Origin: Euptelea pleiosperma
Lineage: Eukaryota; Streptophyta; Magnoliopsida; Ranunculales; Eupteleaceae
NCBI GenBank assembly: GCA_035048495.1
Contig: CM068540.1
Location: forward strand, 10,276,829 to 10,340,828
Direction of reading: 5' to 3'
Length of the DNA: 64,000 bases
The notes below the pieces were generated by a model, which searched no databases, was not told the DNA's origin, and saw only the letters and a list, made by a program, of their open reading frames with translations. The position numbers and the translations under genes are program-made. Positions 9,451 through 22,610 of the stretch are shown piece by piece. The stretch's first letter is position 1; each line of letters opens with the position of its first letter.

Positions 9451-12400
9451 ATGTCCGGTTGGACTCGCCCGAACAAGCGCTTGGTTCGATCTGAGAATCA
9501 CGTCCCTACAGTGGACCCTCCACTGAATTCTTCCCCATCTCTTTCACCACCCGCCTCCCCCAGTGCGACTACCTTTGTAGTCATGGCAGTCGAACGACCT
9601 CTTATCGAGACGTTCGCTCCTATCTCTGCCAATCCGCCCACTTGCATTGTTCTCCCACCTACTACGGCGGTACAGTTCGAGATCAGGCCGCAGACGATCC
9701 AAATGCTGCCAACCTTTCGTGGTCTCCCAAGAGAAGACCCATATTCCCATATTAGGGAATTCCAACATGTCATCCTACTTTTCAAAAATCAGAACCTGGA
9801 TGATGACAATGTCCGTCTGCGAGTTTTCCCATTCTCGCTCAAAGATCGAGCCTCAGATTGGCTCTACTCCTTACCCGCTGATTCAATCAGCAGTTGGAAA
9901 GAATTGGTGGGCAAATTCATGTCTAAATTCTACCCCATGACTCGGACCAACCAAATGAAGCAACTCATCCAGGACTTTCGACAGAAGTCCGATGAGAAAT
10001 TTTTTGAAGCATGGGATAGATTCCAAGACTACCTGACTAAGTGTCCCCACCATAGCATCGACAAGGGCAATCTTGTCCATGTCTTCTACAAGGGACTTAC
10101 TGATGAGTCCCGGACCATGGTAGAGTCAATGTGCCAAGGAAAATTCCTGCACCAAACTCCGACCGATGCATACAAATTCTTGGGAGAGTTAGGAGAAAAC
10201 TCTCAACATTGGACGACTGACTCAGAGTTTAGTCGAACCACTTCGGTCCAAAGGACAACCAAGGGACATGATGCTACTGCTGATACTGAGCTTCGATCAG
10301 TCATTCAAGAGTTGAGCAAGTCAGTCTCGGCACTGGCTGTGTCAGTACAAAAGCCTACTCAACAATCTACCCCAGTCATGCATGTGGGACACGAGAGCCC
10401 TATGGAATCCTGTACCCTCTGTCTGCAACCCTCCCATACTACTGAGCATTGTCCTTTGAATGAAGGGTGGTCTAATCCTCTTCAGGAAGAAGTTTGTGCT
10501 TTCAACACATACAAACCACCCACTCAGAACTCGTATAGTCAATCTTATCATCCGGACACGAGAAACCACCCTAACTTTTCTTGGAGGCCTCAGTCTACTC
10601 AACCACAAGCTCAACCTCCACGTCAACCTCAGGGCATGTATCCTCCTGGGTTCAATCAACCCAATAGGCAATTCAATCAGGGTCAGTACCAGCAGAATCA
10701 GTACCCATCTACTCAGAACCAGCAATTCCAACAGGGTCAATACTCTGGACAATCGAGCACATTTCAGAATCAGCAAAGAGTCCCACAGACCTTTCAGAAC
10801 CAACTGATTGTCCCAACTAATTCTCCAGCCTATAACTATAATGCCCCAATGAGCTCGAGTCGCGAATTGGTGCCTCAGCTCCCATTAGCTGCCCCCCAAC
10901 AGTCGGTCCCCAAATCTGGTATCGAAGACCTTCTAGCTCAACTCATTACTCAGCAACAACAATCTATGCAACGCCTAGAGCAACAGCAACAGCAATCCAT
11001 GCTTCGTCTAGAGCAACGTCTAGGTAACTTGGAAGCTGAGAAAGCTAAGGAGATCTTTCCTAGCCAACCCATTGCCAACCCTAAAGGAAATGCCAAAGGG
11101 GCAGTATATGAGATCGGATCCCAATCTCAAAGCCAGAATGAGAATTGTCAAGGGGAGGTGCAAGCTGTAACCACCCTACGATCTGGAAAAACTGTGGACA
11201 TGGGAGTCCAACCACCACCGGTGCCATCTCCGGCACCCATCACTCGTACAGAGGAAACTAGTACCAATCCTACCTCTGCTTCTTCTACCTCTGCACCAAC
11301 ATCAGATATCCCTGTGCAGAAATCTAAGGCTAAAGACAAATCCATTTGTCGAGTAAAGCCTCCCTTCCCGGACAGACTTGTCCAAGATAAGCGGGATCAG
11401 CAATTCTCTGAGATCTTAGATGTCTTTAAAGACGTCCAGATCAATATCCCATTCCTTTCTGCTATCAAGCAAATCCCTTCCTATGCCAAATTCCTCAAGG
11501 ACTTGTGCACAGTTAAGCGGCGTACGCATGTACCCAAAGCTGCCTTCTTGGCCGAAAAAGCTACCGCGTTCATTCAACGCAACAGTGTGATCAAACACAA
11601 GGATCCAGGTAGCCCAACTGTCCAATGTGAAATTGGTGACAACTTTAGCTGCACTGCCTTGCTAGATTTAGGGGCTAGCGTTAACCTCATACCATTCTCG
11701 GTATATCAGCAGTTAGGACTGAAAGATATGAAGCCTACCAATGTCACCCTAAAATTGGCTGATCAGTCCATCAAGATTCCAAGAGGAATCATTGAAGATG
11801 TCCTAGTAAAAGTCGCTGACTTTTATTATCCTGTGGACTTTATCATTCTAGACACCGAGCCGTGTCACGACAACCGCATTCCAGTCATCTTAGGCCGTCC
11901 ATTCCTTGCCACCGCGAACGCACACATCGGGTGCCGGGACGGAAACATGTCCATCGCTTTCGGTAACCTCAAAGCTGAGGTCAACATCTTTCGTTTAATG
12001 CAACAAGATGCCGATCGCGAAGTGACCGATGAAATGTGTGCCGTTGAGAGTCTAATCCCGGACTCCACCGAAGATATTCTTAAGCAGTGTCTAGAACACT
12101 TTGGAGCTGACTTTGCAACAGAGTCAGCTATTTCTGATCTCAATGATCTTTTGGAGACTGCTCCACTGATAGAGATCCCCGCTCCACTCATCGAGTTCGA
12201 GCCTCTGATAACCATGGCCAGAGAACCCATCCTTCCTTTACCTACTGAAGTCAAACCTCTTCAATCCGTGTCTTCTGTGACACCTATTTCTACTCCATCT
12301 GCTCCAATGTTGGAGCTTAAGCCTCTTCCCACAGATCTTTCCTATGCCTATCTTGGTCCTAAGGAAACCTACCCTGTCATTATTGCTTCCGCTTTGTCTG

Positions 12401-14979
12401 AGAGTGAACGTAAGAAACTTCTCGAGCTGCTCAACGAGCACAAATCTGCGATAGGTTGGACTATAGATGATATTCGAGGCATAGACCCCTCGGTGTGCCA
12501 ACATCACATCTATCTCGAGGATGAATCCAAAACCTCTCGAGAACACCAGAGGAGGTTGAACCCCGTCTTGAAGGATGTAGTCCGGGACGAGATCCTTAAA
12601 CTGTTAGATGCGGGTATCATTTATCCCATCTCCGATAGCAAATGGGTGAGTCCTATTCATGTCGTCCCTAAAAAGGCAGGATTCACAGTTGTGGAAAATG
12701 AGAACAAGGAAATGGTAACCCAGCGCCTGAAGAAAGGGTGGAGAGTCTGCATCGATTACCGACGACTCAACACCAACACGAGGAAGGACCATTTTCCTTT
12801 ACCCTTCATAGACCAAATGTTGGAGAGATTAGCAGGTCACTCCTATTACTGCTTCCTCGATGGTTACTCAGGGTATAATCAAATACCAATCGCCCCTGAG
12901 GATCACGAGAAGACAACCTTCACTTGTCCCTTTGGCACTTTTGCCTACAAGCGCATGCCCTTTGGCCTCTGCAATGCACCCGCAACCTTTCAAAGGTGTA
13001 TGATGAGCATATTCTCTGACATGGTGGAAAAATTCCTCGAAGTCTTTATGGACGACTTCTCAGTTTTTGGGTCATCCTTTGATGACTGTCTGACCCATCT
13101 AGGGCTGGTACTTCAACGCTGTCAGGACAAGCGACTTGTCCTCAATTGGGAGAAATGCCACTTCATGATGAAGAAGGGCATTGTTCTGGGACATGTCATT
13201 TCCCATCAGGGCATTGAGGTCGACAAAGCTAAAATCGATATCATCTCGACCTTGCCCATTCCTAAGTCCGTGCGTGACATCCGATCCTTTTTGGGACACG
13301 GAGGATTCTATAGGCGATTCATCAAGGACTTCTCTCAAATCGCTCGACCTCTGTCCCATCTTCTAGCTAAAGATAGTCCTTTCGACTTTAATGCTGACTG
13401 TGTCAAGGCATTTGAGCGTCTCAAATCTGAGCTCACTACTGCGCCCATTATCCGTCCCCCGGACTGGACTCTACCTTTCGAGGTAATGTGCGATGCTTCT
13501 GACTACGCGTTAGGAGCCGTTCTAGGGCAGAGAGTTGACAAAAGGTCACACGTGATCTACTACGCGAGCAAAACTCTTAACTCTGCCCAAATGAATTACT
13601 CTACCACTGAGAAAGAACTCCTGGCGGTAGTCTTCGCCCTTGATAAATTCCGTCAGTACCTCTTAGCCACTAAGGTGGTTGTGTACACTGATCATGCAGC
13701 CCTTCGTTATCTCATGTCGAAAAAGGAAACCAAACCTCGATTAATTCGATGGATTCTCTTACTGCAGGAATTCGACCTCGAGATTAAGGATAAGAAAGGA
13801 ACTGAGAATGTAGTGGCTGATCACTTGTCTAGACTGACTTTAGAGTCATCCTTCGACACCCAGCCCATCCCTGAAACCTTTCCAGACGAACAACTGTTCG
13901 CCATCTCTGTTAATCCTTGGTACGCTGACATTGTCAACTACCTTGTCACCGAAGAAATGCCTTCACACTGGTCAAAACAGGACAAAAGCCAATTCCTAGC
14001 AAGAGTTAAGTACTACTCTTGGGATGACCCTTATTTGTATAAATACTATCCTGACCAGATCATTCGTCTCTGTGTCCCTGAGTCAGACCAACTCAATATC
14101 TTGTCCTCGTGTCATGACCAACCTTGTGGTGGTCATTTCAGTACTAAGAAAACTGCAGAAAAAATTCTGCAATGCGGATTCTACTGGCCCACATTATTTA
14201 AAGATGCCCATATCTACAGCAAAACTTGTCCTAATTGCCAGCATCTAGGCCGCATCTCCCAGAGGAACATGATGCCCCTAACTCCCATCCAGGTCGATGA
14301 AATATTTGACATCTGGGGCATCGACTTCATGGGCCCCTTTCCAGTTTCCTATGGTTTTGAGTACATTCTCCTTGCGGTAGACTATGTATCCAAATGGATA
14401 GAAGCCATTCCCACCAAGACGAATGACCACAAAGTGGTGGTCAAATTCCTAAAGGAGTTGATCTTCGCCCGATTCGGTGCCCCTAAGGCCATCATTAGTG
14501 ATGGGGGCACCCATTTCTGCAATAAGATATTCGAGAACTTAATGAAGAAGTATGGGGTAACCCACAAGGTTGCCCTAGCTTATCATCCGCAAACTAGTGG
14601 TCAAGTGGAGGTTTCTAATCGTCAGATCAAGCAGATCTTGGAGAAGACAGTCAATACCACACGTAAAGACTGGTCTACTCGTCTCACCGATGCTTTATGG
14701 GCATACAGAACCGCCTACAAGACCCCACTCAATATGTCTCCCTATCGTCTCGTCTTTGGGAAACCTTGTCATCTACCGGTAGAGATTGAACATCGTGCCC
14801 TATGGGCCATTAAGAAACTCAACTTCGACCTCGAATCTGCAGGGGAGGAGAGAAAACTTCAAATGAATGAGTTAGAGGAACTCAGAAATGATGCCTACAA
14901 CTTGTCCAAGAATTACAAAGCCAAAATGAAGTGGATACATGACAAGAGCATCCTTAGGAAAGAGTTCCATCCAGGATAG
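9451..14979 (+). CDS. gag-pol: Gag-Pol polyprotein of element A (truncated by TAG)
   Basis: A single 1,842-residue frame holds every retrotransposition activity. The retrotransposon Gag domain spans about 90-250, with a CX2CX4HX4C zinc knuckle at 321-334 and a Gln-rich linker at 380-525. The aspartic protease has DLGAS at 739-743. RT covers about 1040-1230 with catalytic FMDD at 1199-1202. RNase H follows (D1348, E1387, D1414, D1457 as likely acidic residues). Integrase has its HHCC finger (H1555, H1562, C1593, C1596) and catalytic D1625, D1684, E1720 with exact D-D(35)E spacing. The start ATG is conserved with B (28336) and O (21419). It ends at TAG where B has CAG, losing the last 78 codons of the integrase C-terminus. 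The core enzymes look intact; the copy may be partly functional or supplied in trans. Confidence 0.93.
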   Translation: MSGWTRPNKRLVRSENHVPTVDPPLNSSPSLSPPASPSATTFVVMAVERPLIETFAPISANPPTCIVLPPTTAVQFEIRPQTIQMLPTFRGLPREDPYSHIREFQHVILLFKNQNLDDDNVRLRVFPFSLKDRASDWLYSLPADSISSWKELVGKFMSKFYPMTRTNQMKQLIQDFRQKSDEKFFEAWDRFQDYLTKCPHHSIDKGNLVHVFYKGLTDESRTMVESMCQGKFLHQTPTDAYKFLGELGENSQHWTTDSEFSRTTSVQRTTKGHDATADTELRSVIQELSKSVSALAVSVQKPTQQSTPVMHVGHESPMESCTLCLQPSHTTEHCPLNEGWSNPLQEEVCAFNTYKPPTQNSYSQSYHPDTRNHPNFSWRPQSTQPQAQPPRQPQGMYPPGFNQPNRQFNQGQYQQNQYPSTQNQQFQQGQYSGQSSTFQNQQRVPQTFQNQLIVPTNSPAYNYNAPMSSSRELVPQLPLAAPQQSVPKSGIEDLLAQLITQQQQSMQRLEQQQQQSMLRLEQRLGNLEAEKAKEIFPSQPIANPKGNAKGAVYEIGSQSQSQNENCQGEVQAVTTLRSGKTVDMGVQPPPVPSPAPITRTEETSTNPTSASSTSAPTSDIPVQKSKAKDKSICRVKPPFPDRLVQDKRDQQFSEILDVFKDVQINIPFLSAIKQIPSYAKFLKDLCTVKRRTHVPKAAFLAEKATAFIQRNSVIKHKDPGSPTVQCEIGDNFSCTALLDLGASVNLIPFSVYQQLGLKDMKPTNVTLKLADQSIKIPRGIIEDVLVKVADFYYPVDFIILDTEPCHDNRIPVILGRPFLATANAHIGCRDGNMSIAFGNLKAEVNIFRLMQQDADREVTDEMCAVESLIPDSTEDILKQCLEHFGADFATESAISDLNDLLETAPLIEIPAPLIEFEPLITMAREPILPLPTEVKPLQSVSSVTPISTPSAPMLELKPLPTDLSYAYLGPKETYPVIIASALSESERKKLLELLNEHKSAIGWTIDDIRGIDPSVCQHHIYLEDESKTSREHQRRLNPVLKDVVRDEILKLLDAGIIYPISDSKWVSPIHVVPKKAGFTVVENENKEMVTQRLKKGWRVCIDYRRLNTNTRKDHFPLPFIDQMLERLAGHSYYCFLDGYSGYNQIPIAPEDHEKTTFTCPFGTFAYKRMPFGLCNAPATFQRCMMSIFSDMVEKFLEVFMDDFSVFGSSFDDCLTHLGLVLQRCQDKRLVLNWEKCHFMMKKGIVLGHVISHQGIEVDKAKIDIISTLPIPKSVRDIRSFLGHGGFYRRFIKDFSQIARPLSHLLAKDSPFDFNADCVKAFERLKSELTTAPIIRPPDWTLPFEVMCDASDYALGAVLGQRVDKRSHVIYYASKTLNSAQMNYSTTEKELLAVVFALDKFRQYLLATKVVVYTDHAALRYLMSKKETKPRLIRWILLLQEFDLEIKDKKGTENVVADHLSRLTLESSFDTQPIPETFPDEQLFAISVNPWYADIVNYLVTEEMPSHWSKQDKSQFLARVKYYSWDDPYLYKYYPDQIIRLCVPESDQLNILSSCHDQPCGGHFSTKKTAEKILQCGFYWPTLFKDAHIYSKTCPNCQHLGRISQRNMMPLTPIQVDEIFDIWGIDFMGPFPVSYGFEYILLAVDYVSKWIEAIPTKTNDHKVVVKFLKELIFARFGAPKAIISDGGTHFCNKIFENLMKKYGVTHKVALAYHPQTSGQVEVSNRQIKQILEKTVNTTRKDWSTRLTDALWAYRTAYKTPLNMSPYRLVFGKPCHLPVEIEHRALWAIKKLNFDLESAGEERKLQMNELEELRNDAYNLSKNYKAKMKWIHDKSILRKEFHPG

Positions 14980-15216
14980 AAGGTCCTTCTTTATAATTCT
15001 CGTCTTCATCTCTTCCCTGGAAAACTGAACTCTAGGTGGACCGGTCCTTATACGGTCACAGCAGTCACACCCTTCGGGGCAATCACTATTGAGGATCCCA
15101 AGGATCACTCCTCATTCCAGGTAAATGGGCAGCGTCTAAAACAGTTCCATGAACTTGACGTATTGTTCATTCAGACTTTTGAGATCGATCTCATCGATCC
15201 TGTCTATGTCGACTGA
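14980..15216 (+). pseudogene. Separated C-terminal tail of element A integrase
   Basis: The frame stays open after the premature TAG at 14977-14979 and reaches a natural TGA at 15214, at the same distance from the gag ATG as the stop of element B. The tail encodes the basic, aromatic-rich C-terminal integrase region that in family members is involved in DNA binding. Full frame length would be 1,921 codons in both A and B. Confidence 0.85.
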
Positions 15217-15250
15217 TGATCCACTCAGTCTCCTGTGCTCCAACTTGGTT

Positions 15251-15269
15251 GGGGGTGCCTGTCACCCCC
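15251..15269 (+). promoter_or_regulatory. Hairpin GGGGGTG / CACCCCC after pol
   Basis: A 7-bp perfect stem with loop CCTGT about 35 nt after the pol stop; identical in B at 34136-34154. The matching place in O (about 40205-40223) still pairs (GGGGATA with TATACCCC, one bulge) despite changed sequence. Confidence 0.6.
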
Positions 15270-17121
15270 GTCATGTCTGGCTGAAGACGTAAAACTTAGC
15301 ACTTTCGGAAAGGCAATTCCGGTATTCCTAGAGTACATGAGTCTCATGCATTTGTTATTACTGTTATATCTCTGGAAATGCAGGTACATTCATTCTTCCG
15401 ATCATCAGGTACCACACACTGTCGAGTTTCTGCCGACTTGGTAACATCCTTCCGGAATCTTTGCATCATCATCATTGATTTGTTATCATTTTATGTCCCG
15501 GTCATGAGCACCGAGGACGGTGCTGTATTTTGGTTGGGGGTGGGTATTTACAAAAACTCATGTCTTCATCATAAAAAAAAAAAAAATAAAAAAAAAAAAA
15601 AAATAAAAAAATTCTTATTTTTGGGGTGATTTCCGATATTCTCCAAAAGTTTTCTAGAATTTCAAAAATGTGTCAAATACCCTGACATTGATTAGCTAAA
15701 AACCTTCGTTAAGTCAGTATTGAGGATGTCAATTTTTGTTTAAAGTTAGCGTCGAGTCAAGTCAGGCGTGACTACAGCAGGTTTGAAAACTCAGAAAAAC
15801 TCAGATTTGGCACAATTGTACACTATCAATATCAGAGTCATCCTAAGTTTAGAAATTCTAGAGATCCTGTGAGAAGAATTGTGGAGACCTAACCCAGTGA
15901 GCTTTCGAACCTTTAATCAATTCAGAGTGTTATACAACAATTTTGAGTCACAAGATGACTCACTATTCTTCATGCCCGCAATAGTCGTTGAGAGATCTCA
16001 TTATCTTTTGCTTCGATCATAAAACTCGGAACGACATCAACATTGGATTACTACGACAGAACCTTCTCTGTATCCAGTCAAGACAGTATACATGATAGTG
16101 CAAACCCTAGAAAATGATTTAGGCCATTTTTCTGAACCATTCAGCCTTTTTTTTACTCACCTGAATTATACTTCACTAGAAACCCCTTGAGCCGTTCTAT
16201 AAAAGCCTTTTATTTGCAAACCCATCAACCTAAAATCCAGTATAGCTACGAAGCATGACTGGCTACCCTTATTGAGAGATGGACAAAAGAATAACTGATA
16301 TGGGTGTACTGTGAAAAAGAAAAGTAAAGAAGAAGAATCAAAAGGAAAAGAAAGTGGTTCAAGCCAAAAACAAAATATAGAAAGAAAGTATGAAGAAGAG
16401 CTGAAAAGAAATTGAGCAGTCTCAGAAATATCAAGAAAAAGAGAAAAATACGAAAAAAGGAAAAAGAACCAGATAATGGTGTTACGTCGCAGGAAAAATT
16501 CAAGAAAATGGCAATATCCTCTCAAGATCTTTGAAATCCTGTATTCCTTTATCTCTCTACACCTGACCTAAGCCTCATTACAACCCAGGAAAGTCCTACT
16601 TGATTCTAGGATAGTACGATCATAAAATGTGGAGATTGGAGAAAGAGAAGCTATAGAGTTTGATCTGACGTTCCCGAGTGAAGTGGTATTCCAATCATGA
16701 GATCTTCTTCTGTTAAAGATGTCCTTCCTTCAAATAAAACATATGTGAGATCTTTTGCCTCTTTATATTAAATACATCTCCTCACATATAAATTGAGAGA
16801 AAAGAAGAAAACCCTTCTTGTGTGATTCTATTCTGAGTGCTAAACATGTGAGATTTGAGGTCGAGGCATAAAAACTTAGAGGTGATCTGAAAATCTTTAC
16901 TGTCGGATGATGAGAATGTTGAGCACACACACACGCAGAGTCTGACTATTCTGGGTCATGATTATCAGTCTGTAGTCTTGCCAAAACTCTCCAACTCTTC
17001 GCTAGCATGTAACTATTTTTGCATCCATTCAATTATTTGACGAACGATGTTTTCCCTGAGCTAATATGAAAAAGTGTGCAGCATGTGCAGAGCCCTTTTA
17101 AGCTCATCTATTTCGCACTAA

Positions 17122-17156
17122 TTGCCAAGGATTGGCAATATGCTGGTTGGGGGTTG
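17122..17156 (+). promoter_or_regulatory. Hairpin and G-rich plus-strand primer tract of element A
   Basis: TTGCCAA-GGA-TTGGCAA (17122-17138) is followed by GGTTGGGGGTTG immediately before the 3' LTR start (17157). The G-rich run occupies the polypurine-tract position, although interrupted by T. Identical arrangement in B (35968-36002). Confidence 0.6.
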
Positions 17157-18600
17157 TGATATTCGCTCAAAAGTGCTTATTTTAAGCAATTATCCTTTTA
17201 GCATTATTGCAGTCTCCTACGTTAAAATACTCTATTTATCTACTTTTCTACGTAAGAGTCCCTTTTGTTGCGTAGAACACACTTTTCTGGACGAAATGGT
17301 ATATTTGCATGCATTAAACACATTTTCGAAACTCTAGGTATGAGATGTTATGATTGAGACTCATTACGCGTTTTTCACTATTGCAGGAAACCAAATCGGA
17401 TGATTCTTGAAAATTGCGAACCAACGAGCTGACTGGTCCGTGAAACAAGATAAAGATGACTGTAGGGAGTTCCATGCAAATAATGAAGATGGTGTTGCAC
17501 GTGAGTTCCAAGGATCCAATCAAGAAATTTCCCAAGACCTGGGAAGCATTGGTCGAGTCAGGAGACCACGGGCCATAGGGTGACCAAGTCAATGGCTAGC
17601 TAGATCATGAAGAGACAAACATGGTTCAAACAAAGATGATCAAAGAGATTGATTCAAGATGAGGGGTCACGGTTTTAAAAATACATGGAAAGTTGGCCTG
17701 TGAACATGATAAGACAGGTCAGATGGTTCTGACTGTCTGATTGAGTTGAACAGCTAGATAGTGTCGAATCAGGGACAAGACAGAGCTAGATGCATGGACC
17801 AATGATTATTGTTAGAAAATTGGTCTAAACAATTCCCAAAATGGTGGTTGCATTTGCAATAAACCACCACATGTGTGGCAAAGATGTAGCAAGCGTGTTC
17901 CATTCCAGAGAAGTAGGAAAGAGAGTAGTTTGGCTAACAAGAAGTGATGACATGTGAGGTGGCAGCATGTAGCATGCTATGGACCATCACATGGGATAAT
18001 ATCTTGCCTAATTGAGAAGAGGGCTGTAGCATTGTCCACCAAATAGTGACTGTCCTCCCTTGGAAGTTTTGATAAGGTGAATCTCGCCTTATTGGGGAGA
18101 GTTAAGTTGGACCAAGAAAGGAAAAGTAGAGGACTATCTTCCCTTGGAAGTTTTGATAAGGTGCATCTCACCTTATGGGGGAGAGGGCAAGTTGGACCAA
18201 GAAGGGAAAAGTAGGGACCAAACCCTAATGAGGATGGTCTCATCCTTAATATAAAGAGAAAAGAAAGAGGAGAAAGGGGGCGCTATTCATTCTTGACGTT
18301 CTCTCTTCATCGCTCCCCCCATGCTCTTCTTCCCCAAGCCGTTACAGCCCCTATTCACCATCAATCGATCCATCTCCAAGACTGCCCAGTAACTTCTTCA
18401 CGTTGCTGCCCTTTGCACGATCTTCAGTGTTGCCATCCTTCTCCTCAACCTGCATGCACATCTCCGTTTTCATTGGTGAAACCAGCAACACACTACTGCA
18501 ACGCCAACCGTTCCAACACTATCCACCCACCTCTTGACCTCCCTTCCTCATCTCTCCATCATCCAGTATTGCAACCCATCTCCAGCCCCTCAAAGAAAAC

Positions 18601-18631
<31 letters not shown>

Positions 18632-20193
18632 AAGATCACCGGAGTTGCAGGTTGCAACTCCGGCAACCTCCATTAACTCCGGCCACCTGTTGCTGATCAC
18701 CTACCTCTTCCCCCTCTCGCTAGCAACCACCTCGAAGCTGCTCCTCTTGCCATTTTTCTCCACCGATCCCCCCTGCATCTTCATCTTCTCTACCATTATC
18801 TCACCGTGCTCCTCATAAAAAAAAAAACCAGAAAAAAAAAAAGAAAGAGAAAAAGAAAGGAAAGAGAGAAGAGAAGAGAAGAGAGGAGGAGAGGACTCCT
18901 ACCTGCTGGAGTGCAAGCCCAGCTCGCCCCCCCCCTTCATCATTGTTGCTGCCACTGCCAGCACCGCCTGCACCAGCCATCGCCCCCACACCCCGTCTCT
19001 CTAACGTGCTGGAGTTGCAACCTGCAACTCCAGTCCGTTGAAGGAGAAGGGGAAGCCGTCTCTCCCTTGGACTGGTGCATCTCCTTTGCACCACCAGCAG
19101 GTGTGTCCCACCGTGATCGCCATGCAACTCCGGCATCCTTGCTGGTGCATGGACTTGCAAAGCCAGCAGATCCGCCCTCAACTCTCCACGATTGCTGGCT
19201 CCTCCACCACCGATTTCACCCTATGATCTCCATCTTCAGTGACTGCCCCTCTTAGCGCTGCTATGTACGTCCACGACCTGTTGCATCTCCAACTCATATT
19301 CAAGGTTAGCCTCTCCACCTTCTAGACCGCCCACAAGTGCACCACCGTGCAACATCACCACTTGCTCACAGATCGCCGCCACTTCTCCAAAGAGCAGCTA
19401 GTGCTCTTCTTGCTGCTAGTGCACCATCCACCCCACTCTCTACCAAGCACCAGCTGGCGTCTTATCTCCAAAACGTGGAAACTAATCCACGGGTTCTCTT
19501 GTCTGGAGTAGATCTTGACCACAGGCGCACCCTCCATTCACTGTTGCTGTGGAGATCATATCTCCTCCTTGCCGCCTACAACCCTCCATTACATGCTCCT
19601 CCGTAGTCCAGCACCCCAAAACCCAATAAATCTCCCTTCAACTCCATCTCTACCATGCACTGCCTTCTACTTACCAGCCCCACAAGAACCACCATCATAT
19701 TCCGTGCACCACAATGGCCGATCAATGGTCCAATCCCATTCTGGTGAAGTTGCTGAGGTAGTTTCTCCCTTTATTTCCTCAGTTCTCTCTCTAGGTTAAA
19801 AATTTCTCTCTCTAAATTAGTTTTCTCTCTCCAGAGAGTAATCTCTCTTTCTAGAGACCTCTTTCTAACTTTCTCTCTCTAACTCTCTTTAGAATTTTCT
19901 TCTTTAAAACTGCTTTTTAGTTCATCTTATTTTATTTTATGTTCGATTCAAGCATTGTAATAGACATTTTGATCACTGAATGATGAAGTTTGTTCTTATC
20001 TATTATTTCTTGTGATATTCCGTAAGTTTTGTTCTTATTCGCGCTAATCCGACTAATTCCGAGTGCGGATCGACATCCGACACAAGCCACTGTGCAAAAT
20101 TGCTCATTCTACAGGTTAAAAGTCTCGGATTAATTAAAATTGTGTTGAAGTTAGGGTTTCCGTAACCAACGACGCGGAAAAATCCTACTTTCA
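17157..20193 (+). repeat. 3' LTR of element A
   Basis: Copy of 4701-7736. Differences noticed: one G/A in the region near 18494, one A/C near 18784, and changes in A/C homopolymers. Followed by the AGGAG duplication. Confidence 0.95.
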
Positions 20194-21418
20194 AGGAGAT
20201 ATTCTAATTTGAAAAGATTTCCTTAATTTGGGAAATTTCTAAAATAAATAGGAATTCAAATCTTCACTTTATTTGGAAGGTTTCCTTATCTTAGAACGTT
20301 TGAAAAGAGAAAGTTCCGACTCCCAATTTAGAAATTTCTATTTTTCACTTTAAACCATAATTGGAAACAACTCTTATACCAGCTAAAACCAATGCATGCT
20401 TCGTGAAACCCTAATAGCCAGTCAACCTTTCAAATACATATCCCACAACCATAGACCCGATCTAACCAGTGAGTGCAGGAACACGATCCAAGAGTGGGTA
20501 AGGAGCGAAAGCTCAAATAGGTGGACTCGGGCCTAAGCCCATTAGGATACCTCTCCCTATTCAACGGAAGTGACCCTGTGGCATGGCCCATGGGAGGTAA
20601 GTCTCTATCCTCGCCTTGAGTGCGACACGGTGTTATTGGGTGAATCATTGCCGCTTGTCTATTTGTTTTTGTATACCTATTATTCGACTTGCATGGCATG
20701 GCCGTTAATAATTGAACATTAATTGAGCAGACCCAGCTTCTTTTAAAACTGGTGGGATTTCATCACCCACCTCATCACTCCAGCTGCATTAGATCCCCAG
20801 GATCCATCTGTAATAAAAAGAACCAAGAGCTAGAGCCAAACTAGATCGGTGTTCTAGGACAACCCTACACATAGTCTTTCCATCCATCCCAGGTTGAATA
20901 AGTCCATGAGTGTGGGTCCCTGTTGTCTAACACACCCATAGGTCCCTACTACTCAAGTATACCGAGCTCTCCAGTGGCATCCCTGGTTCTTTGATTGGTC
21001 TGCTATTTGTTGGGTTAGGAACACGCACCAACCCTAGCTTAACCCGAGGGAACACTCTTCTTAAACACTTGACCAATCCGGCTAGTCTGAGAGTATTTAA
21101 GTCAGCCGTTGTGCCACACGTCGGTCTAGGCTTCCGATTGCCTTGTTGTTGACTAGAGTTAATACTAAAGGATTCGCTCTGAAGAGTGTAGCAAGAGCGA
21201 CAAGGTTAGTCCGACGGGTAACAAGATAATCCAATGGTCTGTCCACTGTCATAATATACCTCAGCCCACAAACTAACAAGATAAATCCCTTAAAATATCC
21301 TGATTATTTTAGAAATAGGGTTATATTGTTTGCTCCTTGTGCATCATATAGTCTACTTCAAGTTAGTGTTCTCCTCTAGCAACTTTTTGCCAAGTTTCCG
21401 GCTTGCCTTTTCAATCAT
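20194..21418 (+). mobile_element. Element O, leader fragment 2
   Basis: Continues the O leader after element A. It aligns with 8330-9450 of A: the conserved donor (20597), 'gcgacacggtgttattggg', the block near 20720-20830, and 'ctagcaactttttgccaag' just before gag. Many substitutions and small indels mark it as much older than A, B or D. Confidence 0.85.
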
Positions 21419-22610
21419 ATGCCCGTCTGGACCCAATCCAACCGTAGATTGATTCGATCTGAGAGTCAGTCTAAAGTTTTAGATTCTTTATCGGTATCTT
21501 CACCTACTCTATTTCTTACCCTCCCCTCATCTCTCAGAGAAACTACCTTCGTAGATCTGGCAGTTGAACGATCTCTCATTGAGATGTATGCGCCTATCTC
21601 TGCCAACCCACCCACTTGTATTGTACTTCCACCCACGACGGCAGTTCAGTTTGAAATCCAACAGCACATAGTACAATTACTGCCTACCTTTCAAGATCTT
21701 CCAAGAGACTACCAGTACACTCATTTAAGGTAGTTTTTGAACATTTGCACTCTCTTCAAACTTCAACACCTTGATGACGAGAGTGTCAAATTGAGATTTT
21801 TTCCTTTATCTCTAAAAGATAGAGCCACTGATTGGTTTTATTCTTTGCCCAAGAATCGATTACCACATGGGACGCACTAGCTCGGAAGTCTGTATTCAAA
21901 TTTTACCCCATGTCAAGAACGAATGAGATGAAGAAGATCATCCAAGACTTTTGACAAAGGTCGAATGAGAGATTCCATGAAGCATGGGACAGGTTCCAGG
22001 ACATTCCCAATAAATGCCCCCATCATAATTTCGACAAGGGGAGTCTAGTCCACATGTTCTATAAAGGACTCATTGATGAGTCCAGAACTCTACTAAAGTT
22101 GATGTGTCAAGGCAGATTCATGCACAAGACTCCAACAGAAACCTACATTTTCTTAGGAGAACTAGGTGAAAACTCCTAGCACTGGAATACTAATTCTGTG
22201 TGCAGTAGTAACACTCTAGTCCAACGGACTTCTATGGGATGTGAGGCAAAGGGTGACCCAGAGCTATAATCCCTAATTCAAGAACTTACCAAATCGGTCT
22301 CCGCCCTTGCTGTCTCAGTCCACAACCTATGCACAATTCTCAGTCTTTAGGATATTACCCTCCTATCCTGCAAGATATTTGTACTTTCAGTACATTTCGA
22401 TCTCCAATGCAGACTTCTTATGATAAACTTATTATTCGGATAATATGAGTCACCATAGCTTTGATTGGGAACAGTCTTTTCTCCAGCAGTCACTTCCGCA
22501 GGATAATTATCCTTTTGGGCTTTATCAACCCAATGGAGAGTATGACTGGCAATACTCACTGTCGCAGTACCAGCCAGATACATAGACTGAATATTTTGAT
22601 CAACAGTAGA
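21419..22610 (+). pseudogene. Element O gag, decayed, part 1
   Basis: Starts at the family Gag ATG and is readable for 104 residues as the Gag N-terminus, then stops at TAG (21731). Further homology to Gag residues about 105-300 of A continues to about 22330 in shifting frames with several stops. The Gln/Tyr-rich linker follows and is cut at 22610 by solo LTR S1 (duplication GTAGA). No functional protein is expected. Confidence 0.8.

Larger units (their letters stand above)
15217..17156 (+). other. Non-coding 3' region of element A
   Basis: About 1.9 kb between pol and the 3' LTR with no forward reading frame resembling an envelope-like protein, although many Athila elements carry one here. 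It holds a GGGGGTG/CACCCCC hairpin (15251-15269), an AGCACCG/CGGTGCT hairpin followed by a G-rich run (about 15508-15545), an A-rich tract (15570-15610), a purine-rich stretch (16310-16480) and a hairpin before the G-rich tract (17122-17138). The same layout is in B (34102-36002). Confidence 0.8.
4701..20193 (+). mobile_element. Element A: full-length Ty3/gypsy (Athila lineage) retrotransposon
   Basis: A complete 15,493-bp element with two LTRs (3,036 and 3,037 bp) beginning TGATATTCGC and ending CTTTCA, flanked by the perfect 5-bp duplication AGGAG (4696-4700 and 20194-20198). Order: LTR, PBS, leader, gag-pol, 3' non-coding region, G-rich tract, LTR. On reading the two LTRs side by side I noticed only two substitutions plus homopolymer-length changes, so insertion is recent. 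Athila lineage is inferred from the PBS, the DLGAS protease motif, a single gag-pol frame and the long 3' region. The polyprotein has one premature TAG, so this copy is probably not autonomous. Confidence 0.95.

Noticed and set aside
10342..10803. 153-codon minus-strand frame within gag of A (and 158 in B)
   Set aside because: Shadow of the Gln/Pro-rich Gag linker; no family resemblance.
16166..16525. 119-codon minus-strand frame rich in Phe/Leu/Ser, also in B (35020-35424)
   Set aside because: Reverse of a purine-rich non-coding block; hydrophobicity follows from base composition and similarity from the youth of both copies.
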